DNA of 64,000 bases from Desulfopila sp. IMCC35008 (GTDB taxonomy: Bacteria > Desulfobacterota > Desulfobulbia > Desulfobulbales > Desulfocapsaceae), in the NCBI RefSeq assembly GCF_010646885.2, contig NZ_CP050700.1, positions 2,940,501-3,004,500 on the forward strand, given 5' to 3'. Position numbers and translations under genes: made by a program. Positions 55,718 to 63,841 of the stretch are shown in pieces. How positions within the stretch are numbered: position 1 is the first letter of the stretch; every line of letters starts with the position of its first letter. The notes under the pieces are model-generated. The model was not told the DNA's origin. It saw only the letters and a program-made list of their open reading frames with translations, and made no database searches.

Positions 55718-56251
55718 ATGGACATAACCGACGCAGAATCCAGGAGTTTCATGCTCGAGCTGTATTCAATGACTGAGGGAAATACTGATACACAGGTGTC
55801 CATGCACGACGTAGGAGAATCATTGGGGTTGGACCGGGATAACTCCTCGGCCATTGCGGAAGACCTCATCATTGATGAGTTTATCGAACTTAAAACCCTC
55901 TCGGGTGGCATCGGCATCACCCCAAAAGGGCTTGAAGCACTCCAACTTGCCGGCGTTGCAGGAGGCGGCAATGGGCTGGGAAGATTAAACGATGCGCCAT
56001 TCCTGAACGATGGCGGGCTCAAAACACTCCACTTGCTGCTCACCAAGGTAAAGGAAGCCCTCTCTTCACCTGGCATATCATATGACCTGCTGGAAGAGAT
56101 TATCCTCGACATCAAGACTGTTGAGGTTCAAACCCTCTCTGCCAGACCATCCACAAACGTTATACGGGCAATCCTGAAAAGCCTTGCGGCCCGTCTGCAG
56201 GTTGCAGGATTTGAAGCAATCAGTCGTGATGTGCTCAGCGTTGCAGACTAG
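55718..56251 (+). CDS. Unknown protein with winged-helix-like N-terminus
   Basis: A 177-residue protein. Residues 5-75 suggest a winged helix (SMHDVGESLGLDRDNSSAIA, IDEFIELKTLSGGIGITPKG). A Gly-rich link leads to a helical C-terminal half. GGAGAGGA precedes the ATG. I do not recognise a named family; a regulator is possible. It lies 158 bases after the ars-like operon and may be separate from it. Confidence 0.65.
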   Translation: MDITDAESRSFMLELYSMTEGNTDTQVSMHDVGESLGLDRDNSSAIAEDLIIDEFIELKTLSGGIGITPKGLEALQLAGVAGGGNGLGRLNDAPFLNDGGLKTLHLLLTKVKEALSSPGISYDLLEEIILDIKTVEVQTLSARPSTNVIRAILKSLAARLQVAGFEAISRDVLSVAD

Positions 56252-56327
56252 CCCGAATGACACTGCCCGGTATGACTCAATTCAAAGACACGGAAATACA
56301 GGTACAATAAAGATGTTACACAGAGAC

Positions 56328-56528
56328 TTACTGACTCTTGCAAACCTCCTTGACCCTGCCAACATCACCGCTGGTGAGCCTCACCTTAATACCGTGGGGA
56401 TGGGTTGGCGATTTTGTCAGAATATCCTGCACAACTCCTTCCGTTAACAGGCCAGTTCTCTGATCCTTTTTCAGTACGATTTTTACCTGCTGACCTTTCT
56501 GTATATTTGACCGTTGTGTTCCACTCAT
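56328..56528 (-). CDS. YwbE-family protein
   Basis: A 66-residue YwbE/DUF2196 protein with the usual segments IQKGQQVKIVLKKDQRTGLL, TEGVVQDILTKSPTHPHGIK and VRLTSGDVGRV. The family is widespread, small and of unknown function. It converges on the winged-helix-like gene. Confidence 0.9.
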   Translation of the reverse strand: MSGTQRSNIQKGQQVKIVLKKDQRTGLLTEGVVQDILTKSPTHPHGIKVRLTSGDVGRVKEVCKSQ

Positions 56529-56623
56529 ATTGATACCTGCATTGCATTTGTTACATTTTTTACTTGCTTGAGCTGGAGACGGTGTAACCTCCTGGGCAAC
56601 TCACACGGAGTGCCTGACTAGTT

Positions 56624-56836
56624 TCAAGAGAAACCCGACCTGCAACTCCCGCCGGAAAGTGCTCCCGCCGGCACAATACCCGTTCCACTTTTTTGCAGAA
56701 AACTGACCGCTGATGTTGTCCTCTCTATCTCCATACTCCCACAGAAGGTGCAGGTAACTGAGGTGGTGTCTTTGGTCTTGAGAATTTTATCAAATTCCTT
56801 CCCACACGCGCTGCAATAAAATCGGTATACCGGCAT
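56624..56836 (-). CDS. FmdB-family zinc-ribbon protein
   Basis: A 70-residue zinc-ribbon protein. Two Cys pairs, YCSACGKEF and CTFCGS, form the ribbon, and the family start MPVYRFYC lies at 56836 after AAGGGA. A longer frame from 56872 adds 12 residues without a ribosome site. FmdB proteins are presumed small regulators or assembly factors. Role unknown. Confidence 0.85.
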   Translation of the reverse strand: MPVYRFYCSACGKEFDKILKTKDTTSVTCTFCGSMEIERTTSAVSFLQKSGTGIVPAGALSGGSCRSGFS

Positions 56837-57037
56837 AAATTCCCTTACTGGCTCCACTTGCTTTTCGGCCATTTGTTAACTTCTAGAAATGTATGGTGGA
56901 TTATCCCCCTGCATACACACAAACATCCTGGGATATACTATGTCCTGCAGTTGACATCAATATTTTGTTCAATCATCAATGCTGACCAGCAGCGGCAAAG
57001 AAGACTTTGTGCAGCACACATCCCAAATCATTTTTTA

Positions 57038-57508
57038 TCAGGGCCGTATAGCCATTATGTGTCCCTTCTTGCCAGTATAAAAAATTCGCTCAGGTCCACA
57101 TCCGTTTCCAACCTCCCAGGCCCCTGTAACAACATCCCCTTTATCATTCACCAGCCAATACCGACCCTCAATTCTAATCTTTACATTCCCATTATTCTTC
57201 ATATCAAAAATCCCGAAAAGGTCATAAAGTTCCTGCTTGGTTGGCAGCCTCCAGTCACTGAATTCCCCTTCGTTAAGCCTCGAAAGATGCTGTTGAACAT
57301 CTCCGGGAGAACTGAACTCCTTACTTCTCATCTTCGTCCACATGGTCCCTTTCAGGTGGTCAACAAAGTAGGAATCACCGGCAAGTGACAGCAGAGACTT
57401 TCGACTGTCCGCTCTCGCCGTGGTCGGTAAATTGTAGAGAAAATGTGTTGCTACCATCAACAGCAGTACAAGATGGACAGTTGTTTTCAATCCAGGTGTG
57501 CTTTTCAT
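57038..57508 (-). CDS. Exported DUF1566 (Lcl-type) protein
   Basis: A 156-residue exported protein. A hydrophobic N-terminal segment (TVHLVLLLMVATHFLYNL) acts as a signal peptide or anchor. The domain core has the diagnostic DWRLPTKQELYDLFGIFD. Such domains occur in surface and adhesion proteins. It lies 17 bases downstream of the exported DsrE-like gene and is probably co-transcribed. Function unknown. Confidence 0.85.
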   Translation of the reverse strand: MKSTPGLKTTVHLVLLLMVATHFLYNLPTTARADSRKSLLSLAGDSYFVDHLKGTMWTKMRSKEFSSPGDVQQHLSRLNEGEFSDWRLPTKQELYDLFGIFDMKNNGNVKIRIEGRYWLVNDKGDVVTGAWEVGNGCGPERIFYTGKKGHIMAIRP

Positions 57509-57525
57509 CCTCAGATACCCATCTT

Positions 57526-58035
57526 TTAGTATATCGGTACGAGTCCGTACCCTTGAGCCTGGTAGCCAATCAATGAAATAAGGGTATTACCGACAGGATC
57601 AACTGCCGCAAGGTACGTTTGATGATCGACCTTGAACAGACCGGCAGCAATTGAGCATGCCTCAAATCTGACTCCCCGGCTTTTTAGGTCCTTAATCAAT
57701 CTTGCAGAGGTTTCGAGATACTGCAGATCCTCTTCAGAAAAAGACCATGTCTCTTTTGAAATATATCGAATAGAAGGCCCCCTAACAGCTACCACAAACT
57801 CCGGGTGCCCACCTTGGTCGACAATCCCCTTATGCGTTTTGCTTATTACCTCCAGGTAAAACGCAAATTTTTCAGGTTTACTCAACTGTATATCAAAAAC
57901 GGCCTTAGCATCACTGACTCCGGTAAGCGCATACTGATCATTTACTTCGCTACGGGCAAGAGACGGCAGATATGCAAGTAACAGAGTAATCAAACTAATG
58001 AGCACAAGGGATTTACGATCAACATATCGAAACAT
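57526..58035 (-). CDS. Exported DsrE-family protein
   Basis: A 169-residue protein with a signal peptide (SLVLISLITLLLAYLPSLAR) and a DsrE/F-like fold: EFVVAVRGPSIRYIS, the later GVRFEACSIAAGLFKVD with a single Cys, and VDPVGNTLISLIGYQAQGYG near the end. DsrE proteins pass sulfur as persulfides or act as related binding proteins. Export suggests periplasmic sulfur chemistry. AGGAGG precedes the ATG. Upstream on the same strand lies the structured region at 58140-58345. Confidence 0.85.
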   Translation of the reverse strand: MFRYVDRKSLVLISLITLLLAYLPSLARSEVNDQYALTGVSDAKAVFDIQLSKPEKFAFYLEVISKTHKGIVDQGGHPEFVVAVRGPSIRYISKETWSFSEEDLQYLETSARLIKDLKSRGVRFEACSIAAGLFKVDHQTYLAAVDPVGNTLISLIGYQAQGYGLVPIY

Positions 58036-58082
58036 TACAACCCTCCTCTTTTGATATTTCAGGAAATATTAGCCCAGAAACT

Positions 58083-58196
58083 TCATGAAAGGCTCCCGCT
58101 ATTCCTTGAATAGTAGAGCATATCAGTCTGTTTTTGAGCGTTCTGCGGTTCCCCTTCCGGGTACACGTTGCAACCAAGGATTTTGAGGTCTTTCAC
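58083..58196 (-). CDS. Possible 37-residue protein
   Basis: A GTG-started frame encodes VKDLKILGCNVYPEGEPQNA and ends shortly after YYSRNSGSLS. Codon use looks coding-like, with a single Cys in LGCNVYPEG. A GGGTG lies about 11 bases upstream, a poor ribosome site. It precedes the dsrE-like gene by 47 bases on the same strand. It may be a leader peptide or chance. Confidence 0.3.
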   Translation of the reverse strand: MKDLKILGCNVYPEGEPQNAQKQTDMLYYSRNSGSLS

Positions 58197-58584
58197 TTTA
58201 ACTTTTCACCCTTCGGGCCTGCGGACATGGCAGGTTCCCCTTCGTTGCAACAGGGAACGACCTATCCGAGGAAAGCTGCTTTTTGATGCACCTTGCATCA
58301 CAGGCCATCTCGACTCGTGAGATCAAAGGGTTAGGAGCTGAACAATTCTCTTTCTCAACATGATTTGCAAAAAGTCATTTGAGAATGATAATCACTCACT
58401 CTTGATTCGCTTGGAATTTCTTTCCAATTACACAGTTCAAAACAGTTATGTGAAGAGTCTATGAAGGGGTAGCTGTACGTGGTATCCACCCATATTCAGG
58501 TACTTATTTGAGATATATTTCTACGTTGTGAGGCACACCCGGGGAGGAAGTAACGAAGTTGGCAATTTGCGGGCTGGATACAGA

Positions 58585-58614
58585 AAGGGCCTGCCGATAT
58601 ATCGGCAGGCCCTT
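58585..58614 (-). terminator. Perfect hairpin terminator after nfnB
   Basis: A perfect palindrome with 15-base arms (AAGGGCCTGCCGATA and its complement), 28 bases beyond the nfnB stop. In practice it folds with a short loop at ATAT. Confidence 0.8.
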
Positions 58615-58642
58615 GGGGACACATCAGCCTCAGACTATTGTC

Positions 58643-60052
58643 CTACCAACCATATGTTAAAAAGTCATGGATGGAATCTGCAGCCTCACGACCTGCTCCC
58701 ATGGCAAGAATAACGGTGGCAGCACCGGTAACGATATCACCTCCGGCCCAGACACCTCTCTTGGTTGTTTTGCCTGTTTTCGGATCGGCGACTACATTAC
58801 CCCATCGGTTCAGTTCCATATCGGGCGTTTCTGCAGTCAACAGCGGGTTGGCCCCGGATCCGACTGCTACGATACAGAGATCACAATCAAGAATGAATTC
58901 AGAACCTTCAATAGCCACAGGACGCCGACGACCGGAATCATCCGGTTCACCCAGTTCCATTTTCAAACACTCCATGGAGGTAAGACGGCCGTTTTCGTCG
59001 CCAATATATTTCGTCGGGTTTGTCAGGAGATACAGCTCAATTCCCTCTTCAACAGCATGATGGATCTCAGCACCTCTGGCGGGCATCTCATCACGTGAAC
59101 GGCGGTAAACAACACGTACATTTTCAGCACCAAGACGCATCGCGGTACGGGCAGCATCCATAGCCACGTTACCGGCACCAAGTACCACGACGTTTTTTCC
59201 GATCGGAATCGGCGTATCGACCTTGGGATACTCGTACGCTTTCATCAGGTTGGCTCGGGTCAGGTATTCATTTGCGGAGAGAATACCAACAAGATTTTCA
59301 CCAGGAATGTTCATGAAGCGTGGCAAACCGGCACCAACGCCGACATAGACCGCATCAAAACCCTGCTCGAACAACTCATCAACAGTGACAGACTTGCCGA
59401 CAACAACATTACACTCTACCTTTACACCAAGTCTTTCAAGAAAATTCACTTCCTGGGCAACAATGGCCTTAGGCAGACGAAATTCAGGAATTCCATATAC
59501 TAGAACACCACCCGGCTTATGAAATGCCTCAAAGATAGTGACGTCATGCCCTTTTACAATCAGATCTCCCGCAACGGTCAGGCCGGAAGGGCCGGAGCCG
59601 ACGACAGCAACTTTCTTACCGGTTGATTCTGCGGTGGGAGGCAATTCACCAGTACCATTCTCTCTTTCATAATCTGCACAGAACCGCTCAAGGTTGCCAA
59701 TAGCAACAGGCTCACCTTTTCGGCCGACAATACAGAGTCCTTCACACTGACTCTCCTGTGGACAGACGCGTCCACACACTGCAGGCAATGCGTTCTTCGT
59801 CCAAAGATGCCGGATGGCTCCCGTCATGTCGCCCTGGCTGAGGAGATCGATAAAACCCGGAATATCAACCCCGACAGGACATCCCTGAACACATGCCGGC
59901 TTTTTACACTGAAGACATCTAGCGGCCTCTTCCTGGGCCATTTTCACGGTATAGCCAGTGGGAACTTCAAGGAAATTTCGGGCCCGGACCTGAGCTTCCT
60001 GTTCGGGCATGGGGACTCTTGGATTCTTTTTCTTCGCTGCACTTTCCGCCAT
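58643..60052 (-). CDS. NfnB-like large subunit of NADH-dependent ferredoxin:NADP+ oxidoreductase
   Basis: A 469-residue GltD-like flavoprotein. The N-terminus holds two Cys clusters for 4Fe-4S centres: CLQCKKPACVQGCPVGVDIP and CGRVCPQESQCEGLC. FAD and NADP sites follow (VAVVGSGPSGLTVAGDL; VVVLGAGNVAMDAART), and the C-terminus has GVWAGGDIVTGAATVILAMG. With the upstream gene it matches NfnAB, which couples NADPH, NADH and ferredoxin by flavin-based electron bifurcation. Glutamate synthase small subunit is the alternative, but no large subunit is nearby. The ATG at 60052 follows GGAGG by five bases. Confidence 0.92.
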   Translation of the reverse strand: MAESAAKKKNPRVPMPEQEAQVRARNFLEVPTGYTVKMAQEEAARCLQCKKPACVQGCPVGVDIPGFIDLLSQGDMTGAIRHLWTKNALPAVCGRVCPQESQCEGLCIVGRKGEPVAIGNLERFCADYERENGTGELPPTAESTGKKVAVVGSGPSGLTVAGDLIVKGHDVTIFEAFHKPGGVLVYGIPEFRLPKAIVAQEVNFLERLGVKVECNVVVGKSVTVDELFEQGFDAVYVGVGAGLPRFMNIPGENLVGILSANEYLTRANLMKAYEYPKVDTPIPIGKNVVVLGAGNVAMDAARTAMRLGAENVRVVYRRSRDEMPARGAEIHHAVEEGIELYLLTNPTKYIGDENGRLTSMECLKMELGEPDDSGRRRPVAIEGSEFILDCDLCIVAVGSGANPLLTAETPDMELNRWGNVVADPKTGKTTKRGVWAGGDIVTGAATVILAMGAGREAADSIHDFLTYGW

Positions 60053-60185
60053 TACTTCCTCCATATACGTAAAACGATTGAATAAGTATGACTAACGCTT
60101 ACTACATATAGTGTCTATGATGTATCCATAGTTGAAATACTATTTCAGGATGGCACTTCCGATCCGGACACATCTCTTCTCTTAA

Positions 60186-61022
60186 TTACTTGGCATCACG
60201 AATCGTGCAGTAATCACTATGACATTTCTTTTCGTCGGCTTCGTATGCTCTCAGGCGCAGCATCAACTCGTCATAATCCACCTCGTGGCCGTCGAACTCA
60301 GGTCCGTCTACACATGCAAATTTGGTTTCGCCACCAACGGTAACCCTGCAACCACCGCACATGCCGGTGCCATCAACCATAATAGGGTTCAGGCTGACCA
60401 GCAGATCAACACCATACTCTTTGGTGATATTACTGACAGCACGCATCATGGGCACGGGACCAATGGCAACGACCTGCTTCACGTCACCCTGGTCGAGCAC
60501 TTCTTTCATGACATCAGTAACAAACCCATGGTGTCCGTAGGAACCATCATCCGTACACAACCTGAGATCGTGGGAAGCCGACCTCATTTGATCTTCAAGG
60601 ATGAGGAGATCTTTTGTCCGGGCGCCAATAATACAGGTAACCTCATTACCGACATCCTTTAAAGCACGAGTGATTGGATGAAGAACAGCCACACCGGTAC
60701 CACCACCTACGCAGATAACCTTGCCCACCTTCTCCAGATGAGTGGCCTTACCCAGAGGCCCGATAACATCCTGGTAGCTGTCGCCAACCTTGAGGTCCCT
60801 GAATAAAGCAGTAGATTTACCGACAACCATATAAATGATGGTGACAGTCCCTGCTTCAGGATTCGTCTCGGCCATGGTAAGCGGAATACGTTCCCCTTCT
60901 TCATTAGCTTTCAGAATAACAAACTGACCGGGTTTTGCCTTACTGGCGATGTTTGGCGCCTCAATCTCATTGAGTATCACCGTTCCTTCCGCCATTTCCT
61001 CGCGTCTTACAATCTTGAACAT
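60186..61022 (-). CDS. NfnA-like small subunit (FAD/NAD and 2Fe-2S)
   Basis: A 278-residue ferredoxin reductase-type protein. It has an N-terminal FAD-binding barrel, an NAD-binding domain (VICVGGGTGVAVLHPI) and a C-terminal 2Fe-2S site, GTGMCGGCRVTVGGETKFAC. It is close to the sulfide dehydrogenase/NfnA family and would bind NADH and FAD. GGAGGACAGT precedes the ATG. It lies upstream of the nfnB-like gene, 133 bases apart, in the order seen in other genomes. Confidence 0.92.
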   Translation of the reverse strand: MFKIVRREEMAEGTVILNEIEAPNIASKAKPGQFVILKANEEGERIPLTMAETNPEAGTVTIIYMVVGKSTALFRDLKVGDSYQDVIGPLGKATHLEKVGKVICVGGGTGVAVLHPITRALKDVGNEVTCIIGARTKDLLILEDQMRSASHDLRLCTDDGSYGHHGFVTDVMKEVLDQGDVKQVVAIGPVPMMRAVSNITKEYGVDLLVSLNPIMVDGTGMCGGCRVTVGGETKFACVDGPEFDGHEVDYDELMLRLRAYEADEKKCHSDYCTIRDAK

Positions 61023-61158
61023 ACTGTCCTCCGGGTTAAGATATGCAGGATCGAACAGACGAATCGTGCCAGCGTAACGAGTATTCTTCGCTGCACATAT
61101 TCGATATTTCGAACCACAATTGTGACACCAACTACACCCTCAATTGCCTAACAACAAA

Positions 61159-61188
61159 CATTGGGAACCGGAACTCCGGAACCCAATG
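61159..61188 (-). other. Hairpin upstream of the nfnA-like gene
   Basis: An outer 7-bp stem (CATTGGG/CCCAATG) and an inner CCGG/CCGG stem separated by a symmetric AA bulge. It lies about 137 bases before the start and may form part of the leader or mark the end of another transcript. Confidence 0.4.
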
Positions 61189-61427
61189 AGTTATTCTCAC
61201 CAAATTTCTTTTATAAAAAGCCTGAGCCAACGCTTAGCTTATTTCCCGGCATCTCGTCAAGCCAGAAAAGTTCTTTTACATAAATTACTTAAAGATTTTT
61301 AACCTGCTCGGAACCTCGCCGCTCGCCCTTGTGCAAGTTAATCATCTTGGGCACCGTCCTCTCTTTTTGCCTAGCCTCTTCTTGGTGCCACATCGAAATT
61401 CGTGTAGATAATGCTTGACCCATAGTA

Positions 61428-61456
61428 CATATGTGTATCATATAGTTCACATGTGC
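61428..61456 (+). promoter_or_regulatory. Paired palindromes, possible MarR operator
   Basis: ACATATGT at 61428-61435 and CACATGTG at 61449-61456 are two eight-base palindromes with centres 21 bases apart, two helical turns. They lie about 80-110 bases before the DUF4442-marR pair and overlap a weak promoter (TTGACC upstream). The downstream MarR protein is the natural candidate to bind here. Confidence 0.45.
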
Positions 61457-61535
61457 ACCTGATTTACGCACAACATATACTAACAGATAGAAGCATGTGA
61501 ATAAACCGTAATTCGCTTATCAGAGGAAAACTACC

Positions 61536-61979
61536 ATGAGTAAACTTTATAAACTCTTCCAGACCGCAGGGAACGAGGTCTTCAGTCAAGAGGTTTCGAA
61601 GATAGCACCTTACTTTTCAACAATCGAGCCTTTCTTTAAGGAATTACGTCCGGGACATGCAGAGGTCACGGTCAAAAACCGGAAAGAGATTCATAATCAC
61701 CTCGGGACCGTTCACGCCATTGCCATGTGCAATGGCGCTGAAGCTGCCGCAGGGCTTATGACCGAAGCATCAATACCAGCAGGTTTCAGGTGGATACCCA
61801 TTGGAATGTCCGTCAAATACCTGGCCAAGGCAACCACCGATATCACCGTCATTGCGGATGGGTCAAATATTAATTGGGGAGAAGCCGGAGATAAGGATAT
61901 TCCAGTCTCCATAAGAGATCAGGCAGGAACGGATGTCTGTAGTGCCACTATTACCGTCAAGATTAGCGAGATTAAATAA
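61536..61979 (+). CDS. DUF4442 hotdog-fold protein, thioesterase-like
   Basis: A 147-residue hotdog-fold protein. Segments HNHLGTVHAIAMCNGAEAAA and GFRWIPIGMSVKYLAKAT follow the DUF4442 pattern seen in acyl-CoA thioesterase relatives. GAGG precedes the ATG. The stop overlaps the MarR ATG by one base, so the two are coupled. Its acyl substrate is unknown. Confidence 0.88.
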   Translation: MSKLYKLFQTAGNEVFSQEVSKIAPYFSTIEPFFKELRPGHAEVTVKNRKEIHNHLGTVHAIAMCNGAEAAAGLMTEASIPAGFRWIPIGMSVKYLAKATTDITVIADGSNINWGEAGDKDIPVSIRDQAGTDVCSATITVKISEIK

Positions 61980-62440
61980 TGGAAGGCTTATCCGATTACC
62001 AGCTCTTTTTTAAACTGAACCTGGTGCACCGGATTCTTATAAAAAACGTGGACAGGGAAATGGCCAACCAGGTCGGCGCTACTTCTACTCAGATAGCAGC
62101 TATATTTTATCTGCTTGAAAATGATGGTTGTCAGCTGGTTGATCTCAGCAGGGAGTTGCTGCAAAACAAATCAGCCATTACCACCCTTGTTGAAAGGATG
62201 ATAAAAAACGGTCTACTCAGCAAAAAGCCCTGCACCAGGGACGGCAGGGCTTATCGGCTGTACCTCACGGCAAAAGGAAAAACAACAGGTGAGGCTGCCC
62301 TCCCCCATGTGGCTGATTACAACAGACAGCTGGCAGAAGGATTTTCTCCTGACGAGCTCGAAACCCTGCATAGTTTCTTCGATAAGGTCATGAACAGGTT
62401 TGGCATACCGATAGACAACTATTTCAAGAAAAAGTTATAG
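61979..62440 (+). CDS. MarR-family regulator
   Basis: A 153-residue winged-helix regulator. The recognition region is LVDLSRELLQNKSAITTLVE followed by the wing GLLSKKPCTRDGRAYRLYLT. A Cys in the wing might react with oxidants or electrophiles. It is co-translated with the DUF4442 gene and probably controls that promoter. Confidence 0.93.
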   Translation: MEGLSDYQLFFKLNLVHRILIKNVDREMANQVGATSTQIAAIFYLLENDGCQLVDLSRELLQNKSAITTLVERMIKNGLLSKKPCTRDGRAYRLYLTAKGKTTGEAALPHVADYNRQLAEGFSPDELETLHSFFDKVMNRFGIPIDNYFKKKL

Positions 62441-62452
62441 CGCCCAGTCACC

Positions 62453-63520
62453 CTATACGAATGTCCGCCGCACTTCAGCAGACACGTCCCGGGTCAGCTC
62501 CATCACTTTTCTGGCCTGGTCCGGGGTCACGGTACCCGTGCCGCAGCTTGGAGTTACAAAGCTTTGTCTGAAGATGGTTTCTTTTTTGATTCCGATCTGT
62601 TGCAGCGCCTCACACTGATCAAACCATTTTGTGACAAGTTCCTTGGTTGTCACCGTATCGATAAGCTCACCATCGGTGGGGACAATACCTGTGGCCAAAA
62701 TTCCGCCACGATCAATAAATGCCTTTAACTGTTCTGGATACAGGACAAATTTATCAAAAAAGGAATACGCATCATAGCTCACAATATCCACACCCGCTTC
62801 AAACAAAAGCGACCATTCTGTATTGGCACAGACATGTACCCCTGTTAATCCGCCTTCAGCCTTGACCCCGGCAAAAGATTCCGTCAGGCAGGAAACTATA
62901 TCGTCTGCAGTAATAGTAATAAAGGCAGAAGACCCAAAACCGGCAAGACCGGGTTCATCAAAAAAGACTATCGGGCGTGGGCAGATTTCAGCCATTTTTC
63001 GGGCCTGGTATTGCCCCTTCAGGTTTATCATCTTGACGGCCGCATCTCGCAACTGATCGTTATAAAAAATGGCACGTCCAGCACGGTCAACTACCCCGGT
63101 GCAGAAAGTTATCGGCCCGGTCAGCTGGCCTTTAAGGGCCTTCAGTCCGTCGCGTCTCTCATGGGCAACAGACAAAAACTCAAAAAATCCACGAGCTACA
63201 TCTTCCTTCAGGGCAAACCGTGATTCTTCGATATCACCGCCACCTTCGGTAACCAGTAGGTACTCTTCGAAAAAGGCGAGGAATTCCATATCGAAATTAT
63301 CACCCTCCGAATCAATAAACAATTTTTCATCCTCCACTGTTACACCTGGAAAACCCGGGATAAACTGAGGAATCATCCCCTCCTCCCTGTAGTGAGGGAG
63401 TTGCGGCCATATGGGAATTTCCGGGGTATGATCGAAAATCATCCGAGCGGCCTGGCCATGATCTTTAAGAGGAACACTGCCAATAAGGAGCGGGAGCGAG
63501 TTAGGTGTAAAATCAGACAT
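62453..63520 (-). CDS. MetE-like methionine synthase catalytic core
   Basis: A 355-residue protein with the C-terminal catalytic fold of cobalamin-independent methionine synthase and no N-terminal folate-binding half (about 750 residues in full MetE). The zinc-site pattern is present: HxC in TGVHVCANTEWSLL and a late Cys in VTPSCGTGTVTP. Related core enzymes in anaerobes take methyl groups from corrinoid proteins. This one could convert homocysteine to methionine and join the homocysteine and SAM-cycle genes. The ATG at 63520 follows AAGG; a TTG at 63571 opens a longer, less likely frame. Uroporphyrinogen decarboxylase-like function is the alternative. Confidence 0.8.
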   Translation of the reverse strand: MSDFTPNSLPLLIGSVPLKDHGQAARMIFDHTPEIPIWPQLPHYREEGMIPQFIPGFPGVTVEDEKLFIDSEGDNFDMEFLAFFEEYLLVTEGGGDIEESRFALKEDVARGFFEFLSVAHERRDGLKALKGQLTGPITFCTGVVDRAGRAIFYNDQLRDAAVKMINLKGQYQARKMAEICPRPIVFFDEPGLAGFGSSAFITITADDIVSCLTESFAGVKAEGGLTGVHVCANTEWSLLFEAGVDIVSYDAYSFFDKFVLYPEQLKAFIDRGGILATGIVPTDGELIDTVTTKELVTKWFDQCEALQQIGIKKETIFRQSFVTPSCGTGTVTPDQARKVMELTRDVSAEVRRTFV

Positions 63521-63841
63521 ATGAAAAACCTTAATGTTAAAATGATTCTTTACGGTTACGACCGGGTACAATGTTAAAAGAAATAAAGAATAGTACAGCT
63601 CTGGTGTTTGTCACGTATTTAATTACTTTTCGATCCTGACGATTGGCGATTTCAGATGTTTTTAACGTCTTCTACCGGAATGTGGCATTTTTTGCTGGCT
63701 AAACGGATCCTGGTGCTTATTTTACAGATATTGCTTTAATACACGGGTATTCCATCGAATTTGCATGAATGTAAGATATTGCTCCAAGATGGTATGGATT
63801 TATCTAGCCATAAAGAAAGCACCCACAAAGAGGAGACACCG

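Larger units (their letters stand above)
58036..58642. other. Intergenic region with folded elements, a small ORF and a terminator
   Basis: About 600 bases upstream of the dsrE-like gene. They hold several short hairpins (CCTGC/GCAGG, GTTCCC/GGGAAC, TGATGC/GCATCA), a repeated block GGTTCCCCTTC...GTTGCAAC, a 37-codon minus-strand ORF and the nfnB terminator. Much of it may be a structured leader or a decayed mobile repeat. Confidence 0.5.
61023..61535. other. Divergent intergenic region
   Basis: About 510 bases between the minus-strand nfnA-like gene and the plus-strand DUF4442 gene. It holds the hairpin at 61159-61188 and the paired palindromes at 61428-61456. No gene was found. Confidence 0.45.

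Noticed and set aside
58136..58345. tRNA gene or CRISPR repeat in the folded region
   Set aside because: No cloverleaf, T-loop sequence or regularly spaced repeats are present; only two copies of a short block were seen.
61289..61471. Minus-strand 60-codon frame before the DUF4442 gene
   Set aside because: It has no ribosome site, and it covers the likely promoter and operator of the divergent gene.
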